From contig CM044873.1 in NCBI GenBank assembly GCA_024500155.1, positions 5,771,001 through 5,835,000 on the forward strand: DNA of 64,000 bases, read 5' to 3'. Below the pieces are notes generated by a model. The model was not told where the DNA came from. It did not search any database and saw only the letters and a list, made by a program, of their open reading frames with translations. This stretch comes from Chenopodium formosanum (Eukaryota > Streptophyta > Magnoliopsida > Caryophyllales > Amaranthaceae). Made by a program: the position numbers and the translations under genes. Numbering within the stretch: position 1 is the first letter of the stretch; every line of letters starts with the position of its first letter. Below are positions 1-10,261 of this stretch, piece by piece.

Positions 1-67
1 CAGGCCATTTTATGGACAACATATAATGATCATATATAATTTCAAACGACATTATTTGACCCCCGAG
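1..67 (+). repeat. 323-bp satellite, partial monomer split by a solo LTR
   Basis: This stretch matches the part of the satellite monomer that follows the conserved 'TTTATGACAACATATAATG' segment, up to 'GACCCCGAG'. The monomer continues after the solo LTR at 1295-1312 ('CCGAGATATATCCCAT'), so one satellite copy was interrupted by the insertion. It is an isolated fragment of the family that forms arrays further right. Confidence 0.8.
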
Positions 68-1294
68 TGATAGGCGGTCGTACACCTAACAAAAATAATA
101 CCTAACTAAACCTCCTAATTATGTAGTAGGGTAAGTCAGGGTCGATCCCACAGAGAAGGTAGTATCAATATTGGTTACTATGAATTAAAACTAGTCGAGT
201 CAATCAAAATAGGGTTGAAAATATTATACTACTAAAGCGAGAAAATCAAATAATAAAAACATCTAGAATTAAGTATCACCACTAGCATAATCAATACAAG
301 ACAAATTCTTACCCCAATCAATTACTTATACGTTCACAAGGAAAGGTACGCCCTATAAAATACCAAAGATCTCTCCCGAGTTGTCAATGGCTTCCCTAAT
401 TAACAATCAAACCTACTTCCGTGGAATCATGTAAATTAAAGACATTAAGTTCGGCACCCTAACTTCCTAATAATCCGTCCTACCTACTTCCGTGGAGAAT
501 TTCAAACCCTTAATTGATTTATTCAAACCCGTCAAAACCCAACTCCCGTTGTGATTAAAACAATGGATTAATAACAATACTAATTATCCCTAATCTAGTA
601 TTGGCATAAGCACAATCAATTAAGCATGAACAATATAAACAATTAATTGAGAATTTAAAAGAACAAATCAAGTATCAATCATGGCTAGGGTTCAACCTAA
701 CTCTAGAATAAATTCTACTCACAAACAAAAGACATACGAACCAAGATTGAATGAAATCATCAAACTAAATTACTAAAGTAATTAAAAATAATGAAGAACA
801 AAAGAAAAATAATAACTAACTAAATGTCAAAGTTGCTGCTAGAATACATGACGATCGAGGTACGCCTCCTTCAATATTAAAGTGGCGACCCCCCCTAATT
901 ACCCTAAGTATCAACTATATATATGCAAAGATATTGGAGGAGTTAGAATATAATTAGGACTCTAAAAATCTATCCAAAACATTCTCCAATTGCTAATTAT
1001 TATTTGGGCACGGGTAGGCTGCGGAGCTCCTTCCTTGGCCGCAGGTAGGCTGCGGAGTAAGCTGCCATTTAGCTCTTTTTATGGAATTCCTTTCACTTTG
1101 TCACACAAAATCATCATCAATTTGTAGCTCAACTAGAACAGCAACTTATTCCTACAAAACACAGAGAGAGAACCCGAGGAGAGCAATGTCGAAATATATA
1201 ATAAAATGATGCTCAAATAAGCAATTGTAGGAAGAAAGCGCGACAAATATCATATAAATATGACATATAAAACGTGTATTTTATCGTGTTATCA
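68..1294 (-). mobile_element. Solo LTR of a Ty3/gypsy-type retrotransposon
   Basis: Read on the minus strand the element starts TGATAACACGATAAAATACA and ends CGACCGCCTATCA, so it has TG...CA ends. It is flanked by the 5-bp direct repeat CCGAG at 63-67 and 1295-1299, a normal LTR target-site duplication, and the satellite continues across it. No gag or pol sequence is present, so it is a solo LTR of 1,227 bp left by LTR-LTR recombination. It contains a 'GGGTCGACCC'-like stretch near 150 (GGTCGATCCC), similar to the other gypsy LTR in this window at 20.69 kb, and a short internal duplication of GGTAGGCTGCGGAG at 1014-1056. The exact family is not named. Confidence 0.8.
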
Positions 1295-1454
1295 CCGAGA
1301 TATATCCCATAAAGAAATAAAGAAAAGACTAAATCATATATCCCATAAAGAAATAAAGAAAAGAAGCAAGAAACAACAACCCGAAAATAAACTCTAATAC
1401 AATAGCATTTATATCATGCTCTAGCATACTAAATCATATATAATATACATTCAA

Positions 1455-2252
1455 CTAGGTTTTTTCCGCATTTAAAAGGCCTATAACAGAATGAACCTCA
1501 GAGTATTTGAATCCAAAAATTTTAATCACATGATAATCATCAAAGCTTTGTTTTGATGCCTTCCCTTTTTCAAGGTCTCGTATCAACTGTGATATTTTGC
1601 TCCACTTACGAATTAAAGGGAAGTACTCGGGACCTAAAATTTCTTGAGTACCCTCTCTCATTGTCGATGCAATAATGTCTTCAAGAATCTTTAATCTACA
1701 AGCCTCTATAGTATGAACCAAGAACGTGGAGAAGTGTGTACGTGGAAATGGCTTACTTTTGGACTTCCCATACTTTATAATCCAAAATCTTAATTCATTT
1801 ATCGCAATGCTTAATGCATGAGGACCTAATTTTATGGGATGACTTTCCAGATCATGTTCTTCAGACGTGAAATCTTGCCATTTATCTCCGAAAGCTGATC
1901 CAGATATGACATACCCGTTCTCCTTTCTGAATTTATAAAATAGTCTCGCTTCATCTAACAACGTAATTGAAGCTACACCATAATTTCCCTTGTTGATTGT
2001 TGTTAAGGAAGGTATAGAGTTGACTTTCTCTTCACTTGATTGTAACGCAAGTCTTAATCCCCCAATATATGACCTGTAGTCATCTTCCCTACTTTTCAAC
2101 GGTCCAAAAAGAGAAGTTAGATTGAAGTTGAGTTTGGTTGCAGAGATATTTGGTGTAGTTTGGGATGTCAAGAATTTGATATTTAGTGCACCAATGATTG
2201 GGGTTTTTCGAAAAATTCTTCTAAAATTACTTGTCATTTGAAGTCGGATCAT
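1455..2252 (-). CDS. Ribosome-inactivating-protein-like (rRNA N-glycosylase) protein
   Basis: Single-exon gene for 265 residues. The C-terminal half has the pattern of the RIP fold: a helix with Glu183 and Arg186 in an E-A-C-R arrangement, then Trp217 in a K-W-S-K-I-S segment. These match the catalytic Glu/Arg pair and the conserved Trp of the family, which depurinates the sarcin-ricin loop of large rRNA. An N-terminal Y-x-x-Y-I-x-x-L-R segment (residues 59-67) also fits. The substrate-stacking tyrosines are not clear; residues 105-106 (F-Y) may stand in for one, so activity is uncertain. The first 50 residues are rich in Arg, Ser and Thr, have almost no acidic residues and lack a hydrophobic signal peptide, unlike secreted type-1 RIPs. 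There is no lectin chain. An in-frame Met at residue 6 is an alternative start. It lies between satellite blocks. I infer the family from pattern only. Confidence 0.6.
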   Translation of the reverse strand: MIRLQMTSNFRRIFRKTPIIGALNIKFLTSQTTPNISATKLNFNLTSLFGPLKSREDDYRSYIGGLRLALQSSEEKVNSIPSLTTINKGNYGVASITLLDEARLFYKFRKENGYVISGSAFGDKWQDFTSEEHDLESHPIKLGPHALSIAINELRFWIIKYGKSKSKPFPRTHFSTFLVHTIEACRLKILEDIIASTMREGTQEILGPEYFPLIRKWSKISQLIRDLEKGKASKQSFDDYHVIKIFGFKYSEVHSVIGLLNAEKT

Positions 2253-2378
2253 GTTGAAGATGAAGTTTAGGATAATGAATTGAAGCTTTCTTCTTGATTT
2301 GCCCTAAAGAGTATTTGAGTGAGTAACGTAAGAGTTTTACTGAAGAAATAGGATGTAATGTGAATTATGGTTTTATAC

Positions 2379-2387
2379 CTATTTATA
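2379..2387 (-). promoter_or_regulatory. TATA box of the RIP-like gene
   Basis: The minus strand reads TATAAATAG here, about 127 bp upstream of the start codon at 2252. A transcription start near 2350 would give a leader of about 100 nt. The match to the plant TATA consensus is perfect, and nothing else at this position explains it. Confidence 0.5.
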
Positions 2388-2422
2388 AGAAAATGTGAGA
2401 ATTTCAATAAAAAAATGTAGGT

Positions 2423-2665
2423 AAAAAACATATGTTGTGGTATAAGTCGGTAATAATCAAGACACTTAATAAAAATATTAAGTTCTTGGTTTGTTGTTTG
2501 GCTCTTAACTATTTTCTTGTTAGTTAATGTAACGTACTACATATCTTATTATAACGGTTTTCTTGCCTAAAAAACACATGTGGTGGTATAAGTCGGTACG
2601 GTTATAATCAAGAAACCTGAATTTAACTTCTTGTTTCTTGTTTGGCTCTTGACGGTTTTCTTGCT
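2423..2665. repeat. Direct duplication of ~100 bp upstream of the RIP-like gene
   Basis: Segments 2423-2523 and 2568-2665 share GTGGTATAAGTCGGTA, a TTTGGCTCTT core and TTTTCTTG, in the same order, with small indels. A second short duplication, GATTAATTTGTCACTCATCT, occurs near 2750 and again near 2850. The rest of 2253-2930 is AT-rich and holds no gene that I can see. Confidence 0.6.
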
Positions 2666-2930
2666 AATTAGTTACTAAATAACCTTTAACGGTTTTCTTT
2701 AGTATGCTGCTTTAGTATGGTGGAACGTGACTAGCTAAAGTTTTAATTTGATTAATTTGTCACTCATCTATTACTAAAGTTTGATGTACAGTTCAGGTCT
2801 TATAGCGCTAGCCGTAGAAATCCATATACTATATTGTAATAATTTGATTTGATTAATTTGTCACTCATCTAATCCGTACTTATATTATTACATCATGGGA
2901 ATGTACCACGTTATTATTGGCTTATTGCTA

Positions 2931-3663
2931 CTAAATTTCCTCAAAAATGTTAATTATAACCTTTAATTTTGTAATTTTTTTGAGTCTTTTAGACCGGAAA
3001 TAAAAAATGCCGAGATTTTTACCATGGTCCCTAATATCTTCCGGGAGTCCAATTGGTTTGGTGGAACCATCCAATATGCACTTAAACAGTCATTTTACCC
3101 GTTCACTACTTGTAGAGATTTCGTAAACTCAAGCCTATCACGGATGTTTATGACATCATATAATGATCATATATGGTTTCAAACGATATTATATGACCCC
3201 GAGATGTATCCCTTAGGGTCTCTAGGCTTTTCGCCACCGGGCCCTAAAACCTCAAAATTTCCTCAAAAAGCGTGGATTATATATAACTTTTTAATTTTGT
3301 AATTTTTTGACCTTTTTTCGCCCGAAAATAAAAATTGCCGGGTTTTTTTACCATGGTTTTTAATACCCTCCGGAAGTCTAATTGGGTCGGTGGAAACGCC
3401 CAATATGCCCTAAAATGGCCATTTTACCCATTCACAACTTGTAGTGATTTCGTAAACTCAAGCCTACCACGGACGTTTATGACATCATATAATGTCTCAA
3501 GGCTTTTCGCCACCGGGCCCTGAAACCTCAAAAACATGGATTATAGTCTTCAATTTTGTAATTTTTTGACTTTTTTTCTCCCAAAAATAAAAATTGCCGA
3601 GATGTTTACCATGGTCCCTAATACCCTCCGGGAGTCCAATTGGGCCAATGGAACTGTCCAATT
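2931..3663 (+). repeat. 323-bp satellite array, plus orientation (about 2 monomers)
   Basis: Monomers are recognised by GACCTTTTTTCGCCC, TTTACCATGGTCCCTAAT, CCAATTGGGTCGGTGGAAC and CCTACCACGGACGTTTATG. The ACCATGG landmark occurs at about 3022, 3351 and 3609; the last spacing is short because about 70 bp are deleted. The array ends abruptly in a (TG)n tract at 3664-3688, where sequence related to the ALS leader begins. Confidence 0.85.
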
Positions 3664-4898
3664 GTGTGTGTGTGTGTGTGTGTGTGTAAGTTCGCGTTTT
3701 TCTTTATTTTGTAGGAGGTTTGCTAGTTGGTATGATTATTTATAGTTGATCATTAAGCATCAATTAAAAGTTGCCCCTTTGTTAGAACAATATAGCTTTC
3801 TTTAAGATATACTGTATTTTTGTAGTGACGTAATGTAAGTTAAGTTCAAACACATATACGTGAATAGAATGCATCTAACGTGCTAGCTTCTTATAAAAAT
3901 TTAAACACATTAGTACAAATTTCTTCATTAGGTACACTCAACTCTTATTGTGAAAAACACTTAAATTCATTGTATCAGTTGTGCAATTCATGCTAACAAC
4001 CTTAACATGCAATAATCACCTCCCGAGCTCATATTTGCATAATTTAAGTACTTAATTAGTGCTTATTACAAGCAAATGTTATTATTTCGAATGTTACAAG
4101 ATTAATTTCAATTCATAGTTTTGAAACTTAATTTATTTTTACTTAAAAAGATTACTAAAGATATTGTTAATATTAATAATAAAAGCACATCGTTAAAGTC
4201 AAAGAATTGTGGCCTGGTTAATTTGAAAAAAAGGCAGTGTGAGTGTACTTACATACTCCCTCCGTTTTTTAGATTTTTTTTTATGATCAATTAGATTTTT
4301 TTTTTTAGAAGTACTTCTTTATTATCGATATCTTAGAGGTGTAGTTCAAATATGCGTAGTATGTCATATACTATAGCGGTATACTAATCAAAGTGCACTT
4401 TCTTGATATTGGATCATATAGCTACAACATATATAGCCTCATGTATAATATATGTGACAAGCTTAAGGGTGCGTTCCCTCAATCCCTCTTCTTATAACAG
4501 TTATGTATAATCATGGTTAATTAGGCTCTATTAAACATAAGGTGAAACTCAAATGTACGAAATAAAGTTCAGGCAAGTTCAGATGAAGGCATTACATACG
4601 CTCTAAGTGAGCCGTGCAAGTTAGCAATAATTTAATTTCATTTCTAATATTGAGAGACCAAATATGTGATCATATCTGTGTCGATTTTCCAACAACATTA
4701 AAAACATACGAAGTAGTACAAGCAAAGCTGCAAAGTACAATAAAATACAATGTTTCAAAAAAAAAGTACAATAAAATACAAATACTATGTAAGAGTTATG
4801 GCATTGATTTCTTCAATCATCATCACGAACACTCTTCCCACATTATGCAAAATTGTTAGACTCGTTATTTCCAACGAGCAAATTCGATCATGTTTACA
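3664..4898 (+). repeat. Second copy of the ALS upstream region, without ALS coding sequence
   Basis: This segment is a diverged direct duplicate of the sequence upstream of the broken ALS gene (about 10262-11575). Shared blocks in the same order include TAGTTGATCATTAAGCATYAA, TTCATGCTAACAACCTTAAC, ACCTCCCGAGCTCATAT, ATATTGGATCATATAGCTAC, TTAATTAGGCT, GAGCCGTGCAAGTTAGCAAT and TGTGTCGATTTTCCAACAAC. Homology starts at the ALS leader (AAGTTC followed by TTTTCTTTATTT) and stops where the start codon would be; satellite lies in place of the coding sequence. Open frames here, such as 4614-4859, are not credible genes. It includes a (TG)n microsatellite at 3664-3688 and a CTCCCTCCGTTTTTT MITE-like end near 4256. 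Confidence 0.75.
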
Positions 4899-4949
4899 AT
4901 CTAATCAGTAAGTTTACCATGTAATTCGATTATGTACTTTTTTTTTTTA

Positions 4950-5143
4950 TATCTTTTTTTCACCCGAAAATAAAAATTTCCGAGATGTTTACCATGGTCC
5001 CTAATACAATGTGGGAGTCCAATTGGGTCGGTGGAACCGCCCAATATGTCCTTAAACGATTATTTTACCCGTTCACAACTTGTAGTGATTTCGTAAATTC
5101 AAGCCTACCAAGGACATTTATGACAACATATAATAATCATATA
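4950..5143 (+). repeat. 323-bp satellite, partial monomer
   Basis: About 0.6 monomer in plus orientation, from CACCCGAAAATAAAAATTTC to the ATAATAATCATATAT segment, where it is broken by the next insertion. Confidence 0.8.
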
Positions 5144-5611
5144 TAGTTGGAAAAATTGACAAGAATAATCCCAACTTTTCTACGTTCGCCCAAAATAATC
5201 CGAACTTTCGATTATTTTTTAATAATCCCAATTTTGTACACCATCCGCCCAAAATAGTCCTAACCGGTCAACCAACTTGCTATTACAAGTGAACGGGCAC
5301 GTGTCCTCCTATGATAGGTTAAAAAAACAAATAAATAAATAAAAAGGAAAAAAACAGAAAAAGAAAAAGAAAATTTAAACACACCGGCCTTCAACGGTTC
5401 AACCCAGCCACCACCGCTGCTGGCCCAACCCCTTGACTCCCAGGCGCCGCCGCCCAGACACCTTCTTCTTCCTCCGGCGCCGCCTGGACCATTCTCCCCT
5501 TTCCTCTTAAACCACCATACCACCATTCCCTCACCCCAAAACCCCACAAAAACAGCCTAAAAACCCATCCCACGCCTGACCGCCCTTTCCCCCACCCTCG
5601 AAACCCCAACG
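5144..5611. other. Unclassified insertion within the satellite, GC-rich on the right
   Basis: About 470 bp of non-satellite sequence separates two satellite pieces, and roughly 95 bp of monomer is missing at the junction. The left part has repeated 'AATAATCC(C/G)AAC' and 'CGCCCAAAATA' phrases, then CACGTGTCCTCCTATGATAGG. The right part (5385-5600) is unusually GC-rich and C-biased on the plus strand. No clear terminal repeats or target duplication are visible. Overlapping minus-strand open frames here are low-complexity and I do not call them genes. Confidence 0.5.
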
Positions 5612-7580
5612 ACTTTTGACCTTTTTACTCCTGGAAATAAAAATTGTCGAAATTTTTACCATGATTCTTAGTACCCTCCGGGAGTTCAATTGAGTCAGTG
5701 AAACCATCCAATATGCCTTTAAACAGTCATTTTACCCATTCACTACTTGTAGTGATTTCGTAAACTCAAGCCTACCACAGACGTTTATGACAACATATAA
5801 TGATCATATATGGTTTCAAACGGCATCATATGACCCCGAGATATATCCCTTAGGGTCTCAAGGCGTTTCATCACCGGGCCCCAAAACCTCAAAATTTCCT
5901 CAAAAACGTGGATTATAGCCTTTGATTTTGTAATTTTTGGACCTTTTTTCACCTGTAAATAAAAATTGCCGAGATTTTTACCATGGTCCCTAATACCCTC
6001 TGAGAGTCCAATTGGATCGATGGAACCTTCCAATATGCCCTTAAACAGTCATTTTACCCGTTCACTAATTGTAGTGATTTCGTAAGCTCAAGCCTACCAC
6101 GGACGTTTATGAGAACATATAATGATCATATATGGTTTCGAACGACATTATATGACCCCGAGATGTATCCCTTAAGGTCTCAAGGCTTTTCGCCACCGGG
6201 CCCAGAACCTCAAAATTTCCTCAAAAAGCGTGGATTATAGCCTTCAATTTTGTAATTTTTTGACTTTTTTCGCCCAAAACTAAAAATTGCCAAGATGTTT
6301 ACCATGGTCTTTAATACCCTCCGGGAGTCCAATCGGGTCGGTGGAACCGCCCAATATGCCTTTAAACGGTCATTTTACCCATTCACTACTTGTAGTGATT
6401 TCGTAAACTCAAGCTTACCACGGACGACAACATATAATGATCATATATGGTTTCAAACGGCATCATATTACCACCGGGCCCTGAAACTTCAAAATTTCCT
6501 CAAAAAGCGTGGATTATAGCCTTCAATTTTTGTAAATTTTTGACCTTTTTTCGGCCAAAAATAACAATTGCCGAGATGTTTACCATGGTCTTTAATATCC
6601 TTAGGGAGTTCAATTGGGGCGGTTAAACCGCCTAATATGCCCTTAAACGGTCATTTTATCCGTTCACAACTTGTAGTGATTTCGCAAACTCAAGCCTACC
6701 ACGGACGTTTATGGCAACATATAATGATCATATGGTTTTAAACGGCATTATATGACCCCGAGATATATCCCATGGACGTTGATAAGATCCTTCCATTTAT
6801 ATTTAGCAGCACCTTAGGATGGCATAACCTTAAAGTTAAGAGCCATTTTTCTTCTTAGAAACCTAAAAATAAACGGGAAGGGTGATTTAGGATCTCAGTG
6901 CTTTTAGTCATTGGGCTCCGAAACCTTAAAATTTCCTCAAAATGCGTGGATTATAGCCTTTAATTTTGTAAGTTTTTGACCTTTTCCGAGATGTTTACCA
7001 TGGTGCCTAATACCCTCCGAGAGTCCAATTGGGTCGGGGGAACCGCCCAATATGCCCTTAAACAGTCATTTTACCCGTTCACTACTTGTAGTGATTTCGT
7101 AAACTCAAGACTACCACGGACGTTTATGACAACATATTATAATCATATAAGGTTTCAAACGACTATATATGACTCCGAGATATATCCCATAGGGTTTCAA
7201 CACTTTTCGCCATCGGGTCCCAAAATCTCAAAATTTCCTCAAAAAGCGTGGATTATAGCCTTCAAATTTGTAATTTTTTGACCTTTTTTGCCCATAAATA
7301 AAAATTTTCGATATGTTTACCATGGTCCTTAATACCCTCGGGAGTCCAATTGGGTCGGTGGAACCGCCTTATATGCCCTTAAACTGTCATTTTACCCGTT
7401 CACAACTTGTAGTGATTTCGTAAATTCAAGCCTACCACAGACGTTGATGACAACATATAATGATCATATATGGTTTTAAACGACATTATATGACCTTGAG
7501 ATGTATCACTTAGGATGTCAAGTCCTTTCGCCATCGACCCTTAAAATCTCAAAATTTTCCTCAAATTAAAAAGCATAGAT
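5612..7580 (+). repeat. 323-bp satellite array, plus orientation (about 6 monomers)
   Basis: ACCATGG landmarks (one degenerate) occur at about 5658, 5981, 6300, 6582, 6988 and 7319. Spacing is mostly 319-331 bp; one monomer is shortened and one carries about 100 bp of foreign sequence at 6775-6890. The monomers differ from one another at many positions, so this is not a freshly amplified array. It ends near TAAAAAGCATAGATTATTGG. Confidence 0.85.
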
Positions 7581-8279
7581 TATTGGAGTAATAATGTTTT
7601 GATTCCAGATTGAACAGCACCATTCACGTGGATATATATATATAGAGAAATTCATGTAATAATCCTTAGTTGTAGTTATTTTTGCAATCGAGTGACAATA
7701 GTTGTAGCAACTAGCAAGTGTATGTAAATCATATCGTATAATAAACTACTCAATGTAATTAATTTGTTTAATTCCTTAATTTTCAATCAAATTATAACTA
7801 CAAAACATGTATCTATTGTTACTACATACCATGCCCATTCCTAAACGTTAAATTCAATTGACTTTTGCCCTATTTTCGTTGTATATCTATCTTTGACCAT
7901 AATTTCTTTCGTTTATTTAAGTGCAACACTTTAATTAACCTTTTGTATAGTTCATTTAGTGCTTTTGACTTTAATGTCATTCACTTACGTAGTGTACTTT
8001 TGGATTAGTTATACAATGTACATTTTTATAATATCAATAGTTTATAATTAATCAACACTAATTGACAACTAAAGATTTTAATAGTCTAGATTGCTTATTA
8101 TCAAACATACATGTCCAGTCAGAATATTGCAAATAAGAAAATGGAGGGAGTAATATATTTACATTGAAAAGAATCAAACAAGATTATTCTAATTATTCTT
8201 ACAAAAAAAGATTATTCTAATTATGAAAAATCTTAATTAATTTCTTTTATATGAATCAGAAACTACAGTCGATTTAATT
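7581..8279. other. AT-rich intergenic DNA downstream of the ALS pseudogene
   Basis: No gene recognised. A GGAGGGAGTAATAT motif at about 8143 looks like the right end of a Stowaway-type MITE, but no matching left end was found nearby. The remainder is AT-rich and would contain the ALS 3' flank. Confidence 0.4.
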
Positions 8280-10247
8280 TTAATCTCTTATTACCTTCTC
8301 GGTAATGGTATCAGCAAACGGTGCACCACTAGGAATCATAGGTAAGACATGTTCTTGGTGTGCAACACCAACATCAAGCAAATATGGTCCTGGAGTTTTC
8401 AGCATTCTTTCGATTGCTTGGCGTAGCTCGCTCTTCTTGCTCACCCTCTCACCCGGAATATCACACGCCTCAGCAAATTTAACCATGTTAGGGAACACAT
8501 CAACCTTGTTACTCGGGTTCCCTAAAAACGTATGTGTTCGATTCCCTTCGCAATATACATCTTCTTGTTGAACCACCATGCCTAAGTGTTGATTGTTAAG
8601 GATCATAATTTTAACCGGTAAATTTTCAGCACGTATTGTGGCTAACTCTTGGATGTTCATTAAGAAACTTCCATCCCCATCGACGTCTATGACTAGGCTC
8701 CCCGTTTTTGCAACCGCGACTCCCATTGCTGCTGGAAGGCCGTACCCCATGCTGCCTATCCCTCCTGAGGTTATCCATTGGCGAGGGGACTTAAATTTGT
8801 AATATTGCGCGACAAACATTTGGTGTTGTCCGACTCCTGTGGTTATAATCGCGCTACCTTTGGTTAATTCGTCTAAGACCTCGATAACATATCGAGATTG
8901 TATCGTGTCATCGTCGACAACATTATTGTTTGTGGGATGGTTAATTAGTTTTAGTTTGTGTAGCTCATTCCTCCACTCTAAGAAATGGTCCTTTTTCGCG
9001 GATTATTGTCTTTGTGCCAAGATATAGTTGATTAGTTGTAATGCTACCTTAATGTCGTTGTGCATCGAGACATGGGGGTGCTTGTTCTTTCCTAGCTCAC
9101 AGCATCGATGTCAATGTGGACAATCTTGGCTCGGTTCGCAAATGCCTCGATTTTTCCTGTCACTCGGTCATCGAACCTTACCCCAAAAGCCAATAACAAA
9201 TCTGATTTATCAATTGCATAATTAGCATATGTTGTACCATGCATTCCTAGCATTCCTAGTGACATTTCATGTTTGTTGTTATCATTATCATACGACGAAA
9301 AAACTCCTAAACCCATCAATGTACTTGCAACGGGTATACCGGTTAATTCAACAAACCTCCTTAGCTCCTCGCTCGCATTTACACAACCCCCTTCTATGTA
9401 CAACACCGGCTTCTTAGCCTCAAAAATCATTTCCTCCATAAACATTTTATGGACCGCCTCGATTTTTGGCGGTTTTGGTAAGCGAGAAATGTACCCTTGG
9501 GGAATAGAATAGTCTAACCATCGAGGGACTATCATCTCTTGTTGAACATCCTTAGGAATGTCGATCAACACGGGTCCAGGGCGGCCCGTGTTTGCAATAA
9601 TAATGGCTTCATTGACAATCCGAGGTATGTCATTCGAGTCAAAGTACAAGGTAAACATGTTTGGTAATATTTTTTGCAATATGCGTTATTGGAACCTCTT
9701 GGAAAGCGTTAGTGCCAATCAATTTACGGGGCACTTGACCCGTGATAGCAACAATGGGGACACTGTCCGCCATTGCATCAGCTAGTCCAGTCACGAGATT
9801 AGTTGCTCCGGGGCCAGACGTGGCTATGCACACGCCTGGCATATTCGAGGCGCGTGCATAGCCTATACTAGCTAAGATTTCTCCCTGCTCGTGGCGAGGG
9901 AGGATTGTATGGATAGACTTGGATTTAATCAAAGCTTGATGGATTTGTATTGACGCCCCACCTGGGTAGGCAAACACATCGGTCACCCCCTCCCGCTCGA
10001 GGGCTTCAATTAGCACGTCGGCCGCCTTACGAGGGTCATTAGGGTCAAATGGAGGAGGAATGGGGTTTTGTGGAGATATGCTAATGAAGAAATTAGAGGT
10101 TGTAGTGGCCTTAAATGGATTTGGTTTGGGGTTATTCAAAGAACATGTAGTATAATTATAGTTGTAAAGATAATTATTAATGGTTAATGAGGAATTAGTA
10201 GTTAAGAGTGGTTTTGAGAGGAGGAGATTAGAAGCAGCAACTGTCAT
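8280..10247 (-). pseudogene. ALS: Acetolactate (acetohydroxyacid) synthase, broken copy
   Basis: Intronless copy of the plastid ThDP enzyme that starts branched-chain amino acid synthesis. Homology covers the full length: a Ser/Thr/Asn-rich transit region, FAYPGGAS, HEQGE, ITGQVPR, FGVRFDDRVTG, the ThDP motif GDGS...LNN and a C-terminal IPSGAPF. The frame is broken three times: an extra T at about 9641-9643, a one-base loss at about 9091-9104, and an in-frame TAA at 9003-9005. Conserved positions are also altered: the Trp of the V-M-Q-W-E-D motif is Gln at 8565-8567, and the last residues differ from the usual G-D-G-R-x-x-Y end. The most likely start is the ATG at 10247; an upstream in-frame ATG at 10280 lies in what looks like the leader. 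Other herbicide-target positions (Ala122, Pro197, Ala205, Asp376, Ser653 in Arabidopsis numbering) look unchanged. Sequencing indels are possible but would not explain the substitutions and the stop together. Confidence 0.85.
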
Positions 10248-10261
10248 TTTTAGTGTTGTTT

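Noticed and set aside
4614..4859. Open frame of 81 codons
   Set aside because: Lies in the duplicated ALS upstream segment; the other copy has no matching open frame.
5260..5609. Overlapping minus-strand open frames of 72-95 codons rich in Gly and Trp
   Set aside because: Low-complexity translation of a C-biased GC-rich insertion, with no domain, no transcript signals and overlapping frames.
8305..9785. Several plus-strand open frames of 60-90 codons
   Set aside because: They are antisense to the ALS pseudogene, whose minus-strand homology is clear.
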